Positions 36,773 to 46,805 of a stretch of 64,000 nt of DNA are shown one piece after another. Within the stretch, counting starts at the first letter, position 1; each line of letters opens with the position of its first letter. The translations under genes were made by a program, and so were the position numbers. The notes under the pieces are model-generated. The model saw nothing but the letters and a program-made list of their open reading frames with translations. It did no database searches and had not been told where the DNA came from. This DNA is from Bacteroides ovatus (GTDB lineage: Bacteria; Bacteroidota; Bacteroidia; Bacteroidales; Bacteroidaceae), in contig NZ_CP012938.1 in the NCBI RefSeq assembly GCF_001314995.1, positions 2,542,001 to 2,606,000 on the forward strand, written 5' to 3'.

Positions 36773-37624
36773 CTACTTCAGCCAACTCGCCAACGCACGT
36801 TCCGTTACCTCCCACAACTGCTCTTTTTGCACATGATTCGTGTATTTATCAGACAAGTTTTTCCGGTGGTTATTGACATACAGTTGTCCTGTCACACCGG
36901 CTTCCTTCTCGTCCAACAGTAAACCGATTGCCGTAGAAGCCCCTTTCTTGGGTTTACGGATAAAAGGACGGAAAAAAATATCCGTCAACGGATCGAACCA
37001 CTTGTGCATAGTGATGATATCAGTAGAAACAATTCCCGGATCGGCAGCATTGACGGTAATTCCCTTCTCTCGAAGTTGCTCGGAAAGTTCGAAAGTAAAC
37101 AATAATAAAGCCAACTTCGTGTTACTGTAAACAGGAATCCGCCAAAACGTTCCCGTTTTCCCTCTATGAAAGAAATCTGGGAAGTCGAGCTTGCCGATTG
37201 CGTATGTACAGGAAACCATATTTACGATACGCGCTCCACGCACCATCAACGGAATTAATATCCGGGTAAGCAGATAAGGTCCCATATAATTCACACTTAC
37301 CGTTCGTTCGAATCCTTCGGAAGTAGTATGAAAACCTGTCTCCATCGTTCCGGCATTATTCATCAACAAAGAGATGGGAAGATTCCTTTCTAAGATCTGA
37401 CTGGCAAAAGCAACTACGGATTGCATGGAAGATAAGTCAATAGCCATAACCTCTAAATCCGGGTTTCCGGTTTCCTTGCTCAAACGTTCACGAACAACCT
37501 CCGCTTTCTTCGGATGATAACAAGCCATTATGATTCGATAACCGGCTTTGGCTACGGCACGTGTTATTTCTGTTCCCATTCCTCCGTCCGCACCGGTGAT
37601 GATTGCCCATTTCATTTCACTCAT
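36773..37624 (-). CDS. SDR family oxidoreductase, candidate 3beta-hydroxysteroid dehydrogenase
   Basis: This 283-aa short-chain dehydrogenase has the Rossmann glycine motif TGADGGMGTEI (about 11-21), NNAGT (about 89-93) and the catalytic YSNTK (YxxxK, about 168-172), with Ser in MVSCTYA upstream. The cofactor is NAD(P)H. It overlaps the upstream Old-Yellow-Enzyme gene by 4 bp (ATGA) and lies in an operon with a steroid 5-alpha-reductase-like gene. A cluster of 5AR, 5BR and 3beta-HSDH in Bacteroidales was reported to make isoallolithocholic acid, so a 3beta-HSDH role is inferred from context. The sequence alone only supports an SDR. Confidence 0.85.
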   Translation of the reverse strand: MSEMKWAIITGADGGMGTEITRAVAKAGYRIIMACYHPKKAEVVRERLSKETGNPDLEVMAIDLSSMQSVVAFASQILERNLPISLLMNNAGTMETGFHTTSEGFERTVSVNYMGPYLLTRILIPLMVRGARIVNMVSCTYAIGKLDFPDFFHRGKTGTFWRIPVYSNTKLALLLFTFELSEQLREKGITVNAADPGIVSTDIITMHKWFDPLTDIFFRPFIRKPKKGASTAIGLLLDEKEAGVTGQLYVNNHRKNLSDKYTNHVQKEQLWEVTERALASWLK

Positions 37625-38844
37625 TTTTTCTCCAGTTTATCAATCTCCTTTTGTAAAGAGGAAGGGATTTGTTCTTTCAAATGTTGATGACAAGCCATTT
37701 CTATCGTATACATACGTCCTATGCAATAATTACTGTGTCCACAGTTGCAGCGTGCTTGTTCCTCCTGTTTCATCCGGTTCACGAATCCCGGTTCGTTGAG
37801 TAACGCTCTCGCCATCTGCACGGCATCAAAACCGGAATCGAGCACTTCATCTATTTTCTGACGGGAAACAAGACCACCGACATAAATCAACGGCGCATCC
37901 GGAAGAGCCGCACGGAACTTCAGTGCATCTTCAAGGAAATAGGCCTCTTTGAAGGGTACAGAGGGTATCATCCATTTGCCAAACATACGGACTCCGTATT
38001 TCAGCCACCAACAATTCATATAGTAAGACATCGAACGAATCGGCATGGCACCTCTCATTACATACATCGGCGCTTTACTGACAAAACCACCACTCAACAC
38101 CAATCCATGAGCGCCAAGTTCCAACAGACGTTTGGCCACTTGTATGGATTCGTCTATCTCCATTCCTCCTTTGAAGCCGTCGCGCATATTCATTTTTACG
38201 AAAACTGCCATATCATTGCCCGCCGCTTTCATCACTTCTTCCATCACCATATCCATAAAACGCATCCGGTTTTCGAGCGAACCGCCATATTCATCTTTCC
38301 GGTGATTGGTGTAGGGAGACAGGAATTGACTAATCAAATAGCCGTGCCCCGCATGTACTTCAACGGCGTCGAACCCGGCTTTCCTCGCCAGATTGACTGC
38401 ATTTCCATACGCTTTCGCCATTTCCGGCAACTCCTCTTTTTCCATTCCACGCACAAACGTAGGAGAATAGAGATTGAAGCCTGAAGATGCGGATATAGGA
38501 GTGACACCACATATATTTTTATGGGACATATTTCCACAATGCCCGATTTGTATACCTACTGCGGCACCTTCATCGTGCACAGCTTTTGTCAATTCGTGTA
38601 AACGGGGAATAATGGACGGACGCAACCACAACTGACGGTCGAAAGAAAGTCCGCTTTGTGTCACGGCAGCATAAGCCACTGTTGTCATACCCACTCCCCC
38701 CGCAGCTACCGACCGATGGTAATCCAGCAACATCTGCGTGGGAGTATTCTCCGGACACATGCTCTCAAAAGCTGCCGAACGAATCGTTCGATTCCGCAGC
38801 GTCAAAGGGCCAAAGGTGACCGGGCTAAAAAGTTTAGATTCCAT
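37621..38844 (-). CDS. NADH:flavin oxidoreductase (OYE family), candidate steroid 5beta-reductase
   Basis: This 407-aa FMN-dependent TIM-barrel enzyme of the Old Yellow Enzyme family begins LFSPVTFGPLTLRNRTIRSAAFE, with QIGHCG (about 100), DAVEVHAGHGYLISQFLSPYTNHRKDEYGGSLENR (about 155-190; substrate and flavin signatures) and VGGLVSRQKIDEVLDSGFDAVQMARALL (phosphate site). A C-terminal Cys cluster (CNCGHSNYCIGRMYTIEMAC) resembles the Fe-S site of 2,4-dienoyl-CoA-reductase-type and BaiCD-type enzymes. These reduce activated double bonds, including 3-oxo-delta4 bile acids. It lies between a 5-alpha-reductase-like gene and an SDR, supporting a steroid role by inference. Confidence 0.87.
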   Translation of the reverse strand: MESKLFSPVTFGPLTLRNRTIRSAAFESMCPENTPTQMLLDYHRSVAAGGVGMTTVAYAAVTQSGLSFDRQLWLRPSIIPRLHELTKAVHDEGAAVGIQIGHCGNMSHKNICGVTPISASSGFNLYSPTFVRGMEKEELPEMAKAYGNAVNLARKAGFDAVEVHAGHGYLISQFLSPYTNHRKDEYGGSLENRMRFMDMVMEEVMKAAGNDMAVFVKMNMRDGFKGGMEIDESIQVAKRLLELGAHGLVLSGGFVSKAPMYVMRGAMPIRSMSYYMNCWWLKYGVRMFGKWMIPSVPFKEAYFLEDALKFRAALPDAPLIYVGGLVSRQKIDEVLDSGFDAVQMARALLNEPGFVNRMKQEEQARCNCGHSNYCIGRMYTIEMACHQHLKEQIPSSLQKEIDKLEKK

Positions 38845-38895
38845 AGTAGTTGATATTTTATTTAAGTCATACGTAAGTCGTGATGAAAAGCGCCC

Positions 38896-39657
38896 CTAAT
38901 AAAGAAAAGGGAACACTCGTTTCCGTTCTCCCACTGCGTCTCCGAATTCTTCGCGGTAACGGCACCAAATGGCGTTGGCACGGGGAACAAGGTTAGCAAT
39001 CGTCCACCAAAGGAAGACCAGGCCGGAAAGTGAACAAGTGAGTATCGCCCAACCTGCCCATTCTACTATCTCGCCGAAATAGTTGGCGGAAGTGACATAA
39101 CGGTACATTCCTTTTTGAGGCAGATAATGCCGGGTGTCTCCCGGTTTGCGCAAATGACGGATGATATAATCCGACTGCCAGTTCAACAGCATACCTGCGA
39201 AAAAGAGCAGTGTGCCTATAATAAACCACGGTGAAGTGAACCAACCGGCTTGATACATCGTTTCGGGAGCAAGATAGAAAATCCATTTTCCTTGCATATA
39301 GCCATTCAGCAAATTAAAAAGAACTCCCATCGACATGATTGCCAGCGGCATCTTACTTTTCCCTTTCAATAGTAAAGGGAAGATGAAAGCACGCTGAAAA
39401 TAGTGAATTTGAAAGAAGAGGAAGAAAGTGAAAATCACCGGCTCGAACCGACGTTCGGAATAGATCCACATCACGCACATCACCACGAAAACCGGAGCTT
39501 CCATCAATATCCAGGCTAGTTTATTGGAGATAGCTACGCCCCACGATGCTGTGCGGAAAATACCATATCCGGCTTTCACAAAGTAAAGGGCGATAAAAAC
39601 AAACAAAGCAATCAGGCTCATCACCCCCAGAAACAGATTAAAAGTATCTATACTCAT
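38896..39657 (-). CDS. Steroid 5-alpha-reductase-like membrane protein (DUF1295-type)
   Basis: This 253-aa integral membrane protein has six or seven hydrophobic helices. Its C-terminal half carries the steroid 5-alpha-reductase family signatures: NWQSDYIIRHLRKPGDT (about 160-176), LPQKGMYRYVTSANYFGEIVEWAGWAI (about 178-204, with the NADPH-site NYFGE) and a final region WCRYREEFGDAVGERKRVFPFLY. Family members reduce the delta4 bond of 3-oxo-steroids to the 5alpha form with NADPH. It is first of three genes in an operon with an OYE-type reductase and an SDR. Bile-acid or steroid substrates are inferred from the family and neighbours. Confidence 0.88.
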   Translation of the reverse strand: MSIDTFNLFLGVMSLIALFVFIALYFVKAGYGIFRTASWGVAISNKLAWILMEAPVFVVMCVMWIYSERRFEPVIFTFFLFFQIHYFQRAFIFPLLLKGKSKMPLAIMSMGVLFNLLNGYMQGKWIFYLAPETMYQAGWFTSPWFIIGTLLFFAGMLLNWQSDYIIRHLRKPGDTRHYLPQKGMYRYVTSANYFGEIVEWAGWAILTCSLSGLVFLWWTIANLVPRANAIWCRYREEFGDAVGERKRVFPFLY

Positions 39658-39678
39658 ACCGATCTATTTTGTAACACG

Positions 39679-39686
39679 CAAAAATA
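39679..39686 (-). promoter_or_regulatory. -7 promoter element of the steroid-reductase operon
   Basis: TATTTTTG fits TAnnTTTG, 21 bp before the ATG at 39657. No well-spaced -33 box was seen. Confidence 0.4.
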
Positions 39687-39777
39687 ACAAAAATGAGATA
39701 AACGACGATACAAAAAATAGAAAGAATCTGAAGTACATTCTTTTACGAACATAAAAAAGGAGAAAATGTAAAATTTC

Positions 39778-39816
39778 CCGGATGCGCTTCTGAAATGATC
39801 GGGCACACATCCGGGA
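39778..39816 (-). terminator. Terminator of the acn-icd-gltA operon
   Basis: CCCGGATG and CATCCGGG form an 8-bp GC-rich stem with a large loop, followed on the minus strand by AAATTTTACATTTTCT. It lies about 35 bp after the gltA stop. Confidence 0.7.
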
Positions 39817-39850
39817 TTACTTATCTATTCAATAAAAGGATTTGTTCTTA

Positions 39851-41194
39851 TCAGCGTTTCTTAATTGGGATATAAGCCAAATCATCAAGTACATTTTTAT
39901 AAGCCGGACGGATAATCCGTTTACCATCGAAGGTCAATTCTTCATTGCGGTGTGCACACCAGCCTACGATACGTGCCATGGCAAACAATGGGGTGAAGAT
40001 TTCCTGCGGCAAACCGATCATTTCATACACGAAGCCCGAATAGAAGTCGATATTGCTGGACACTGTCTTTCCGTTGTTTTTAACCCGTCCGAAAGTAGCG
40101 ATGGCACGTTCTTCCAACAGTTCAAGAAAAGCAAATTCGCTTTCTCTGCCTTTTTCACGGGCAAGGTCGCGAGCCAGTTCTTTCAATAGAAGAGCACGAG
40201 GGTCGGAGATGGTATAAACGGCATGTCCGATACCATAGATCAATCCGGTTTTGTTATACACTTCTTTGTTCAACATTCGGGTGTAGTAAGTGTCTATCTC
40301 ATCTACACTTGTCCAGTCTTTGATATTTTCCTTCAGGTGCTGGAACATGTCGGCTACCTGAATATTGGCACCTCCATGAAGCGGGCCTTTCAGCGAACCG
40401 ATACCTGCGGCGATGGCCGAATAAGTATCTGTTCCGGTAGAAGAAGTTACGCGAACGGTGAAAGTGGAGTTATTACCACCACCGTGCTCTGCCTGAAGAA
40501 TCAGCAATAGGTCGAGGGTGCGTGCATCCAGTTCGGTATAGTCTTTTTTCAGCATATACAGGAAATTCTCGGCAATAGAGAGCTTTTCCTGCGGATGGCG
40601 GATATGCAGAGAACGTCCGAAAGTAGCATGACGAAGCATATTATAAGCATAAGCGATGATAGTGGGGAACTTTGAAATCAGTTCAATACTCTGACGCATC
40701 AGGTTATCCCGGGAGGTATCATCCGCATTTGCGTCAAAACGATACATTTCCAATACACTGCGAGAAAGAATATTCATGATGTTGTTTCCTTCCAACTCGA
40801 TGATGTTCATTTTCGTTTTCTGTTCCAACGGCATATTGTCGTTAATCAACTCACGAAAAGAAAGCAATTCTTCTTTATCCGGCAGACGTCCGGAAAGCAA
40901 TAGGTAAGCCACTTCTTCGAAGCCAAAGCGTTTCTCTTTGATTATAGCGTGAGAAATATCTTCTACATCATAACCGCGATAGAACAGTTTTCCCGGTATG
41001 GGTTTCAACCCACCACCCGGAACACGTTCATATCCTACTACATTACCGATTCTGGTTAAACCTACCAATACACCTGTGCCGTCTTCATTACGCAATCCGC
41101 GCTTCACATCAAACTTGGAGAACAATTCTGTATCAATCCGGGTAGCTTCCTTCATTTCCTCGGAAAGCTTGTAAATCAAGTACTCTTTTTTCAT
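39851..41194 (-). CDS. gltA: Citrate synthase
   Basis: This 447-aa citrate synthase condenses oxaloacetate and acetyl-CoA. Recognisable parts are KPIPGKLFYRGYDVEDI (about 80-96), LQAEHGGGNNSTFTVRVTSSTGTDTYSAIAAGIGSLKGPLHGGAN (about 235-280, with the substrate His residues) and IYGIGHAVYTISDPRALLLKELA (about 322-344, active-site His). The length is somewhat greater than the E. coli enzyme because of an N-terminal extension. It is the third gene of an acn-icd-gltA operon, 20 bp after icd, supplying 2-oxoglutarate for glutamate synthesis. Confidence 0.95.
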   Translation of the reverse strand: MKKEYLIYKLSEEMKEATRIDTELFSKFDVKRGLRNEDGTGVLVGLTRIGNVVGYERVPGGGLKPIPGKLFYRGYDVEDISHAIIKEKRFGFEEVAYLLLSGRLPDKEELLSFRELINDNMPLEQKTKMNIIELEGNNIMNILSRSVLEMYRFDANADDTSRDNLMRQSIELISKFPTIIAYAYNMLRHATFGRSLHIRHPQEKLSIAENFLYMLKKDYTELDARTLDLLLILQAEHGGGNNSTFTVRVTSSTGTDTYSAIAAGIGSLKGPLHGGANIQVADMFQHLKENIKDWTSVDEIDTYYTRMLNKEVYNKTGLIYGIGHAVYTISDPRALLLKELARDLAREKGRESEFAFLELLEERAIATFGRVKNNGKTVSSNIDFYSGFVYEMIGLPQEIFTPLFAMARIVGWCAHRNEELTFDGKRIIRPAYKNVLDDLAYIPIKKR

Positions 41195-41214
41195 CTTTCT
41201 TCGTTTTTTATTCG

Positions 41215-42411
41215 TTACTTTTGTTTTTCAATTCTTTCCACGATCTCACGAGTGAAAGCGGAAGTAGAGAGGGAGGTTCCATTCGGCATAAAACGGGCTA
41301 AATCGTGTGTAGCACGAGCGTCCAGGAAGCTTTGTTCCAAGGCTTTCTCTATCAGAGCAGCCGCTTCTTTCCAGTCAAAATATTCGAGCATCATTACTGC
41401 CGAAAGGATTATAGAACAAGGGTTCACTACATCTTTTCCCGCAATATTGGGAGCTGTTCCGTGAGTCGCTTCAAAGATGGCATGACCTGTCTGGTAGTTG
41501 ATATTTGCTCCCGGAGCAATGCCGATACCGCCTACCATGGCCGCCAGTTGGTCGGAAACGTAGTCTCCGTTGAGGTTTAAGGTGGCTATCACGGAATATT
41601 CTTCGGGAATCAGGAGTGTATTTTGTAAGAAAGCATCCGCAATGCAATCTTTTATCACCAGTCTGCCATCTGCCAAAGCATCGCCAAATTCACGTTGCGC
41701 CAGTTCGTAGCCCCATTTTTTGAAACCACCTTCGGTAAACTTCATGATATTCCCTTTATGCACCAGCGTTACGGAAGGCAAATGATGGTCGAGCGCATAC
41801 TGGCAGGCAGCACGCACAAGACGCTCCGTGCCCTCACGTGATACAGGTTTCACACCGAAAGAAGAGGTTTCCGGGAAACGGACTTTTGTCACGCCCATTT
41901 CGTCTTTCAGGAATTGATAGAACTTTTCAGCTTCCGGAGTTCCGGCTTCCCATTCGATACCTGCATAAATATCTTCCGTATTTTCACGGAACACACACAT
42001 GTTCACTTTCTCCGGTGATTTGACAGGCGACTGTACTCCCTGATACCAACGAACCGGACGAAGACAGACGTATAAATCAAGTGTCTGACGCAGTGCTACG
42101 TTCAACGAACGGATTCCACCTCCGACAGGAGTTGTCAACGGACCTTTGATTCCTACCAGGTATTCCTGAAAAGTTTCCATTGTTTCATCCGGCAACCAGG
42201 AACCAGTCGCGTTGAAGGCACGTTCTCCCGCCAACACTTCTTTCCATTCGATCCGACGTTTGCCACTATATGCTTTCCGGATAGCTGCATCCACTACGGC
42301 TTGCATGGCAGGAGTCACTTCGGCTCCTACTCCATCGCCGGTAATATAAGGTACGGTAGGCACATCGGGTACCAACAACGTACCATCTGTTTGCATGGTT
42401 ATTTTGCTCAT
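41215..42411 (-). CDS. icd: Isocitrate dehydrogenase, NADP-dependent type
   Basis: This 398-aa enzyme oxidises isocitrate to 2-oxoglutarate with CO2 release. Motifs are [17 protein letters not shown] (about 20-36), [26 protein letters not shown] (substrate Ser/Arg residues), [14 protein letters not shown] (about 140-153) and [29 protein letters not shown] (about 312-340, cofactor region). It starts 3 bp after the acn stop and ends 20 bp before gltA. Cofactor preference is judged from family likeness only. Confidence 0.93.
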   Translation of the reverse strand: MSKITMQTDGTLLVPDVPTVPYITGDGVGAEVTPAMQAVVDAAIRKAYSGKRRIEWKEVLAGERAFNATGSWLPDETMETFQEYLVGIKGPLTTPVGGGIRSLNVALRQTLDLYVCLRPVRWYQGVQSPVKSPEKVNMCVFRENTEDIYAGIEWEAGTPEAEKFYQFLKDEMGVTKVRFPETSSFGVKPVSREGTERLVRAACQYALDHHLPSVTLVHKGNIMKFTEGGFKKWGYELAQREFGDALADGRLVIKDCIADAFLQNTLLIPEEYSVIATLNLNGDYVSDQLAAMVGGIGIAPGANINYQTGHAIFEATHGTAPNIAGKDVVNPCSIILSAVMMLEYFDWKEAAALIEKALEQSFLDARATHDLARFMPNGTSLSTSAFTREIVERIEKQK

Positions 42412-42414
42412 TTT

Positions 42415-44658
42415 TTATCTTGCATTTAAGGCAGAACCGGCACGAAACCAGGCTATCTGCTGTTCATTATAGGTATGTTGCACTTCAAAACTTTCTTTCG
42501 TTCCGTCTTCGTGATGAAGAATAATCGTCAGATTGCGCCCCGGTGCGAAATGGACTAAGCCTGATACGGACAGAAGATCGTGTTCCCGAATTTTATCATA
42601 GTCTGCTTTATCTACAAAAGTAAGAGCAAGCATTCCTTGTTTTTTCAGGTTTGTTTCGTGGATACGGGCAAAACTCTTAGCCAAAATGACACGTACATTG
42701 AGGAAGCGTGGTTCCATGGCTGCATGTTCACGGCTGGAACCTTCTCCATAATTCTCTTCGGCAACAACAATAGACGGAATACCTTCGGACTTATACATCT
42801 TTGCCGTACCGGAAACTGTTCCATAAGTATTTGTCGAACGATTCCAAACACGGTTCGTTTCACCATTGAAAACATTGACAGCTCCCATCAGCATATTGTC
42901 GGAAATATTCTCCAAATGTCCACGGAAGCGGAGCCACGGACCTGCCATAGAGATATGGTCGGTAGTACATTTTCCCTGTGCTTTAATCAATAAAGGCATG
43001 TTCAGCAAGTCCTGTCCGTCCCATGCCGGGAAAGGAGTCAGAAGCTGGAGACGTTGGGAATCCGGTTTTACCCTGATTTCCGTTTTTGCTCCGTGGGGGG
43101 CAATATATCCCTCATTTCCCTGTTCAAAACCTTTCAAAGGAAGTTCATCTCCTACAGGCTCGGAGAGTTTCACTTTTTCTCCGTTATGATTCACCAATCT
43201 GTCTTTCAACGGGTTGAAACAGAGATCACCGGCTATCGTTAACGCCATCGTTAGTTCCGGAGAAGCTACAAACGCATAGGTGTTGGGATTACCGTCAGCA
43301 CGTTTGGCAAAATTACGGTTAAAAGAGGTGACGATTGAGTTTTTCCGTGTCGGATCGTCCGTCTCACGTTTCCACTGACCGATACAAGGTCCACAAGCAT
43401 TTGCCATAATCGTGGCTCCCAGCCGTTCAAAAGCCTCAATCATACCGTCTCTTTCGGCAGTAGCCCGGATTTGCTCCGAACCCGGATTGACGATCAGCGG
43501 AGAAGCAACGCTCAAATTCTTTTCTGTCACCTGCTTTGCCAAAGAAGCTGCACGGCTCAAATCCTGATAAGAAGAATTGGTACATGAACCTATCAAGCCC
43601 ACCTCCATTTTACGGGGATAGCCGTTCAATAACACTTTTTCTGCAAATTCAGAGATAGGAGTAGCGGCATCCGGTGTAAATGGCCCGTTTATATAAGGTT
43701 CGAGTTCTGACAAGTCTATTTCAATTACACGGTCGTAATAGTTGGATGGTTCGTTGGTCACAATGTCGTCTGCACGAAGGTCTGCACCAACAGATTCAGC
43801 CCAATCGACTACACAATCTCTTCCGGTAGCTCTCAAATAAGTAGCCATGCGTCCGTCAAAGGGGAACAAAGAGGTAGTAGCTCCAACTTCGGCACCCATA
43901 TTGCAAATGGTAGCTTTCCCGGTAGCAGAAAGGGATTCAGTTCCGGGACCAAAATATTCGATAATAGCATTCGTTCCTCCTTTTACGGTAAGGATGCCGG
44001 CCAATTTCAGGATTACATCTTTCGGAGAGGTCCAACCGCTTAGTTTTCCGGTCAGACGGACACCGATAATCTTCGGCATTTTCAGCTCCCATTCCATTCC
44101 TGTCATCACATCCACGGCATCCGCACCACCAACACCGATAGCCACCATGCCCAGTCCGCCTGCATTAGGCGTATGAGAGTCTGTTCCCACCATCATACCG
44201 CCGGGGAAAGCATAGTTTTCGAGCACCACCTGATGGATAATTCCTGCTCCCGGTTTCCAGAAGCCGATGCCATAACGGGAAGATACATCACGGAGGAAGT
44301 CGTATACTTCTTCATTAGTCAGTCTTGCCGTAGCAATATCCGCCTTTGCACCTTTATACGCCTGTATCAAATGATCGCAATGTACTGTCGAAGGCACAGC
44401 CACCTGATCCTTACCTGCATTCATAAATTGAAGCAAAGCCATCTGCGCAGTTGCATCCTGCATAGCCACACGGTCGGGACGGAAATTCACATAATCCTCC
44501 CCCCGTTTGTAATCTTTCAAATCGGCTACATCATACAGATGAGCATACAAAATTTTCTCGGCCAACGTCAAAGGGCGTTTCAGTATAGCCCGTACGTGTT
44601 CTACCTTTCCTTTATAAGCAGCGTAGAAAGCTTCTAACATAGTCACATCATATACCAT
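42415..44658 (-). CDS. acn: Aconitate hydratase
   Basis: This 747-aa aconitase interconverts citrate and isocitrate. The Fe-S cluster cysteines are in [19 protein letters not shown] (about 355-373) and [13 protein letters not shown] (about 420-432; CxxC). [33 protein letters not shown] (about 153-185) is the substrate and cluster signature, and the swivel domain contains [20 protein letters not shown] (about 640-660). Its length and motifs fit the mitochondrial-type aconitase. It is first gene of the operon with icd and gltA and divergent from the helicase gene, with a short palindrome between them. Confidence 0.95.
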   Translation of the reverse strand: MVYDVTMLEAFYAAYKGKVEHVRAILKRPLTLAEKILYAHLYDVADLKDYKRGEDYVNFRPDRVAMQDATAQMALLQFMNAGKDQVAVPSTVHCDHLIQAYKGAKADIATARLTNEEVYDFLRDVSSRYGIGFWKPGAGIIHQVVLENYAFPGGMMVGTDSHTPNAGGLGMVAIGVGGADAVDVMTGMEWELKMPKIIGVRLTGKLSGWTSPKDVILKLAGILTVKGGTNAIIEYFGPGTESLSATGKATICNMGAEVGATTSLFPFDGRMATYLRATGRDCVVDWAESVGADLRADDIVTNEPSNYYDRVIEIDLSELEPYINGPFTPDAATPISEFAEKVLLNGYPRKMEVGLIGSCTNSSYQDLSRAASLAKQVTEKNLSVASPLIVNPGSEQIRATAERDGMIEAFERLGATIMANACGPCIGQWKRETDDPTRKNSIVTSFNRNFAKRADGNPNTYAFVASPELTMALTIAGDLCFNPLKDRLVNHNGEKVKLSEPVGDELPLKGFEQGNEGYIAPHGAKTEIRVKPDSQRLQLLTPFPAWDGQDLLNMPLLIKAQGKCTTDHISMAGPWLRFRGHLENISDNMLMGAVNVFNGETNRVWNRSTNTYGTVSGTAKMYKSEGIPSIVVAEENYGEGSSREHAAMEPRFLNVRVILAKSFARIHETNLKKQGMLALTFVDKADYDKIREHDLLSVSGLVHFAPGRNLTIILHHEDGTKESFEVQHTYNEQQIAWFRAGSALNAR

Positions 44659-44695
44659 ATTGCTTTTTGTTTTTTTAGTCTATCTATTAAAATAA

Positions 44696-44708
44696 CGAAC
44701 GACGTTCG
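44696..44708. promoter_or_regulatory. 13-bp palindrome between acn and the helicase gene
   Basis: CGAACGACGTTCG is a perfect palindrome around a central A, 37 bp before acn and about 50 bp before the helicase -7 box. It may be an operator, but no regulator is known. Confidence 0.35.
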
Positions 44709-44759
44709 AGTAATGTTTAACAAAATGAAATATTTTTTCTACCCGGAACGAAGATTTGT

Positions 44760-44767
44760 TACCTTTG
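44760..44767 (+). promoter_or_regulatory. -7 promoter element of the helicase gene
   Basis: TACCTTTG matches the consensus and ends only 8 bp before the ATG at 44776. This implies a very short or absent 5' untranslated region, or a start further downstream. Confidence 0.5.
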
Positions 44768-44775
44768 CGCCTATT

Positions 44776-46662
44776 ATGAGTAATAATCCGAAAAGTCCCA
44801 TTATAGACCTTCAGCAACAGCAACTCCTCCTGCGGATGGAGTATGAATATGAGAAGGAAGAATTTAAGCGGCAGACCGAAACAATGGGCGTTGCCCGTAA
44901 AGTGAAGCGCGGTCTCTGCTGGTATCCTGTCTCTCTTGGTCGAAGTTACTACAATTCGCTGAATCAGCTTGTAATAGATATTACACGGACCGAAAATAAA
45001 GAAATAGAGCATTCCTTTGAGTTCGGCCGTCCTGTTTGCTTTTTCCACCAGTCATTCGAAGGAAAAGTGAAGTACATGAATTTCATCGCTACTGTCAGCT
45101 TTGCCGACGAAGAACGAATGGTCGTTGTACTCCCCGGAGCGGGAGCTTTAGCGGAACTGCAAACTGACGGTATACTGGGAGTACAACTTTATTTTGACGA
45201 AACATCGTACCGGGCCATGTTCGAGGCACTGGAAGACACGATACGCGCCAAAGACAACCGCCTGGCGGAACTGCGCGACATTTTGTTGGGTACCCAAAAG
45301 CCGGGATTCCGCGAATTATATCCTGTCCGCTTCCCATGGCTGAACAGTACACAGGAAACAGCAGTCAACAAGGTGCTATGTACGCGTGATGTATCTATTG
45401 TTCACGGTCCTCCGGGAACCGGAAAGACAACGACTCTTGTCGAAGCGATTTACGAAACATTGCACCGGGAACCACAAGTGCTTGTTTGTGCGCAAAGCAA
45501 CACGGCTGTCGACTGGATTTGTGAGAAACTGGTAGACCGGGGAGTACCCGTGCTCCGCATTGGAAATCCAACCCGAGTCAACGACAAAATGCTTTCATCC
45601 ACCTACGAACGCCGGTTCGAAAGTCATCCTGCCTATCCGGAGCTTTGGGGAATCCGTAAATCTATCCGCGAAATGGGTAGCCGGATGCGCCGGGGTAGTT
45701 ATTCTGAACGGGAAGGAATGCGTAATCGCATGAGTCGTCTCCGCGACCGCGCCACGGAGTTGGAAATACAAATCAATGCCGATCTTTTCGACAGTGCCCG
45801 CGTGATTGCTTCTACCCTAGTCAGCAGCAACCACCGCCTGCTCAACGGACGTCGTTTTTCGACTTTATTCATTGACGAAGCTGCACAAGCCCTCGAAGCT
45901 GCCTGCTGGATCGCTATCCGCAAAGCAGACCGGGTCATCCTTGCAGGAGATCATTGTCAACTTCCGCCGACTATCAAATGTATAGAAGCCTCCTGTGGAG
46001 GATTGGATCATACATTAATGGAAAAAGTAGTTCAGCAAAAACCTTCCGCGGTCTCTCTATTAAAAGTACAGTACAGAATGCATGAAGCCATCATGCAGTT
46101 TCCCTCTGACTGGTTTTATCATGGAGAACTGGAAGCTGCTCCGGAAGTACGCTATCGGGGGATTCTTGATTTCGACACTCCCATGAACTGGATCGACACT
46201 TCAGAGATGGACTTTCACGAAGACTTTGTAGGCGAAAGTTTCGGACGCATCAATAAGCAGGAAGCCAACCTACTACTGCAAGAACTGAAAACTTACATCG
46301 AACGTATCGGCAAAGAACGGATACTGGATGAAAGAATTGATTTCGGTCTGATTTCACCCTACAAGGCGCAAGTGCAATATTTGAGGGGAAAGATCAAAGG
46401 GAGCAGCTTTTTACGTCCTTTCCGCAGCCTCATCACCGTAAACACGGTAGACGGTTTTCAGGGACAGGAGCGAGATGTCATTTTCATCAGTCTTGTACGT
46501 GCCAACGAGGATGGACAGATTGGATTCCTGAATGATTTGCGAAGAATGAATGTAGCGATTACAAGGGCACGAATGAAGCTTGTTATATTAGGAGATGCCT
46601 CCACCCTTACCAAACATCCTTTCTATAAAAGATTGATGTTATTCATTAAAAAGGAGGATTAA
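44776..46662 (+). CDS. UPF1/SMUBP-2-like superfamily 1 helicase
   Basis: This 628-aa SF1B helicase has Walker A VHGPPGTGKTTTLVEAIYE (about 215-233), motif Ia VLVCAQSNTAVDWICEKL, Walker B LFIDEAAQALEAACWIA (about 370-386; DEAA), motif III LAGDHCQLPPTI, motif IV QYRMHEAIMQFPSDWFY, motif V TVDGFQGQERDVIFISLVRAN (about 565-585) and motif VI RRMNVAITRARMKLVILGD. An N-terminal beta-barrel-like region (about 80-150) resembles the 1B domain of Upf1-like helicases. It probably unwinds DNA or RNA in the cytoplasm. Start 44776 is chosen because the family begins here and a promoter box covers the longer frame. Confidence 0.92.
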   Translation: MSNNPKSPIIDLQQQQLLLRMEYEYEKEEFKRQTETMGVARKVKRGLCWYPVSLGRSYYNSLNQLVIDITRTENKEIEHSFEFGRPVCFFHQSFEGKVKYMNFIATVSFADEERMVVVLPGAGALAELQTDGILGVQLYFDETSYRAMFEALEDTIRAKDNRLAELRDILLGTQKPGFRELYPVRFPWLNSTQETAVNKVLCTRDVSIVHGPPGTGKTTTLVEAIYETLHREPQVLVCAQSNTAVDWICEKLVDRGVPVLRIGNPTRVNDKMLSSTYERRFESHPAYPELWGIRKSIREMGSRMRRGSYSEREGMRNRMSRLRDRATELEIQINADLFDSARVIASTLVSSNHRLLNGRRFSTLFIDEAAQALEAACWIAIRKADRVILAGDHCQLPPTIKCIEASCGGLDHTLMEKVVQQKPSAVSLLKVQYRMHEAIMQFPSDWFYHGELEAAPEVRYRGILDFDTPMNWIDTSEMDFHEDFVGESFGRINKQEANLLLQELKTYIERIGKERILDERIDFGLISPYKAQVQYLRGKIKGSSFLRPFRSLITVNTVDGFQGQERDVIFISLVRANEDGQIGFLNDLRRMNVAITRARMKLVILGDASTLTKHPFYKRLMLFIKKED

Positions 46663-46680
46663 ATATTTAATCCTCCTTTT
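46649..46680 (+). terminator. Palindromic terminator overlapping the helicase stop
   Basis: AAAAGGAGGATTAAAT and its complement form a perfect 16-bp inverted repeat with T-run. The helicase stop codon (46660-46662) lies inside the left arm. Confidence 0.85.
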
Positions 46681-46805
46681 AACAAAGCACACTTTCTCCC
46701 GAAACCACACTTTTTTTAACACAAACAAAACAAACAATATTTTACATCAGTACTATTCTTAATTTTTCACCCTCAAAGATAGTCGATTATTCCAATGCAC
46801 TCCAA

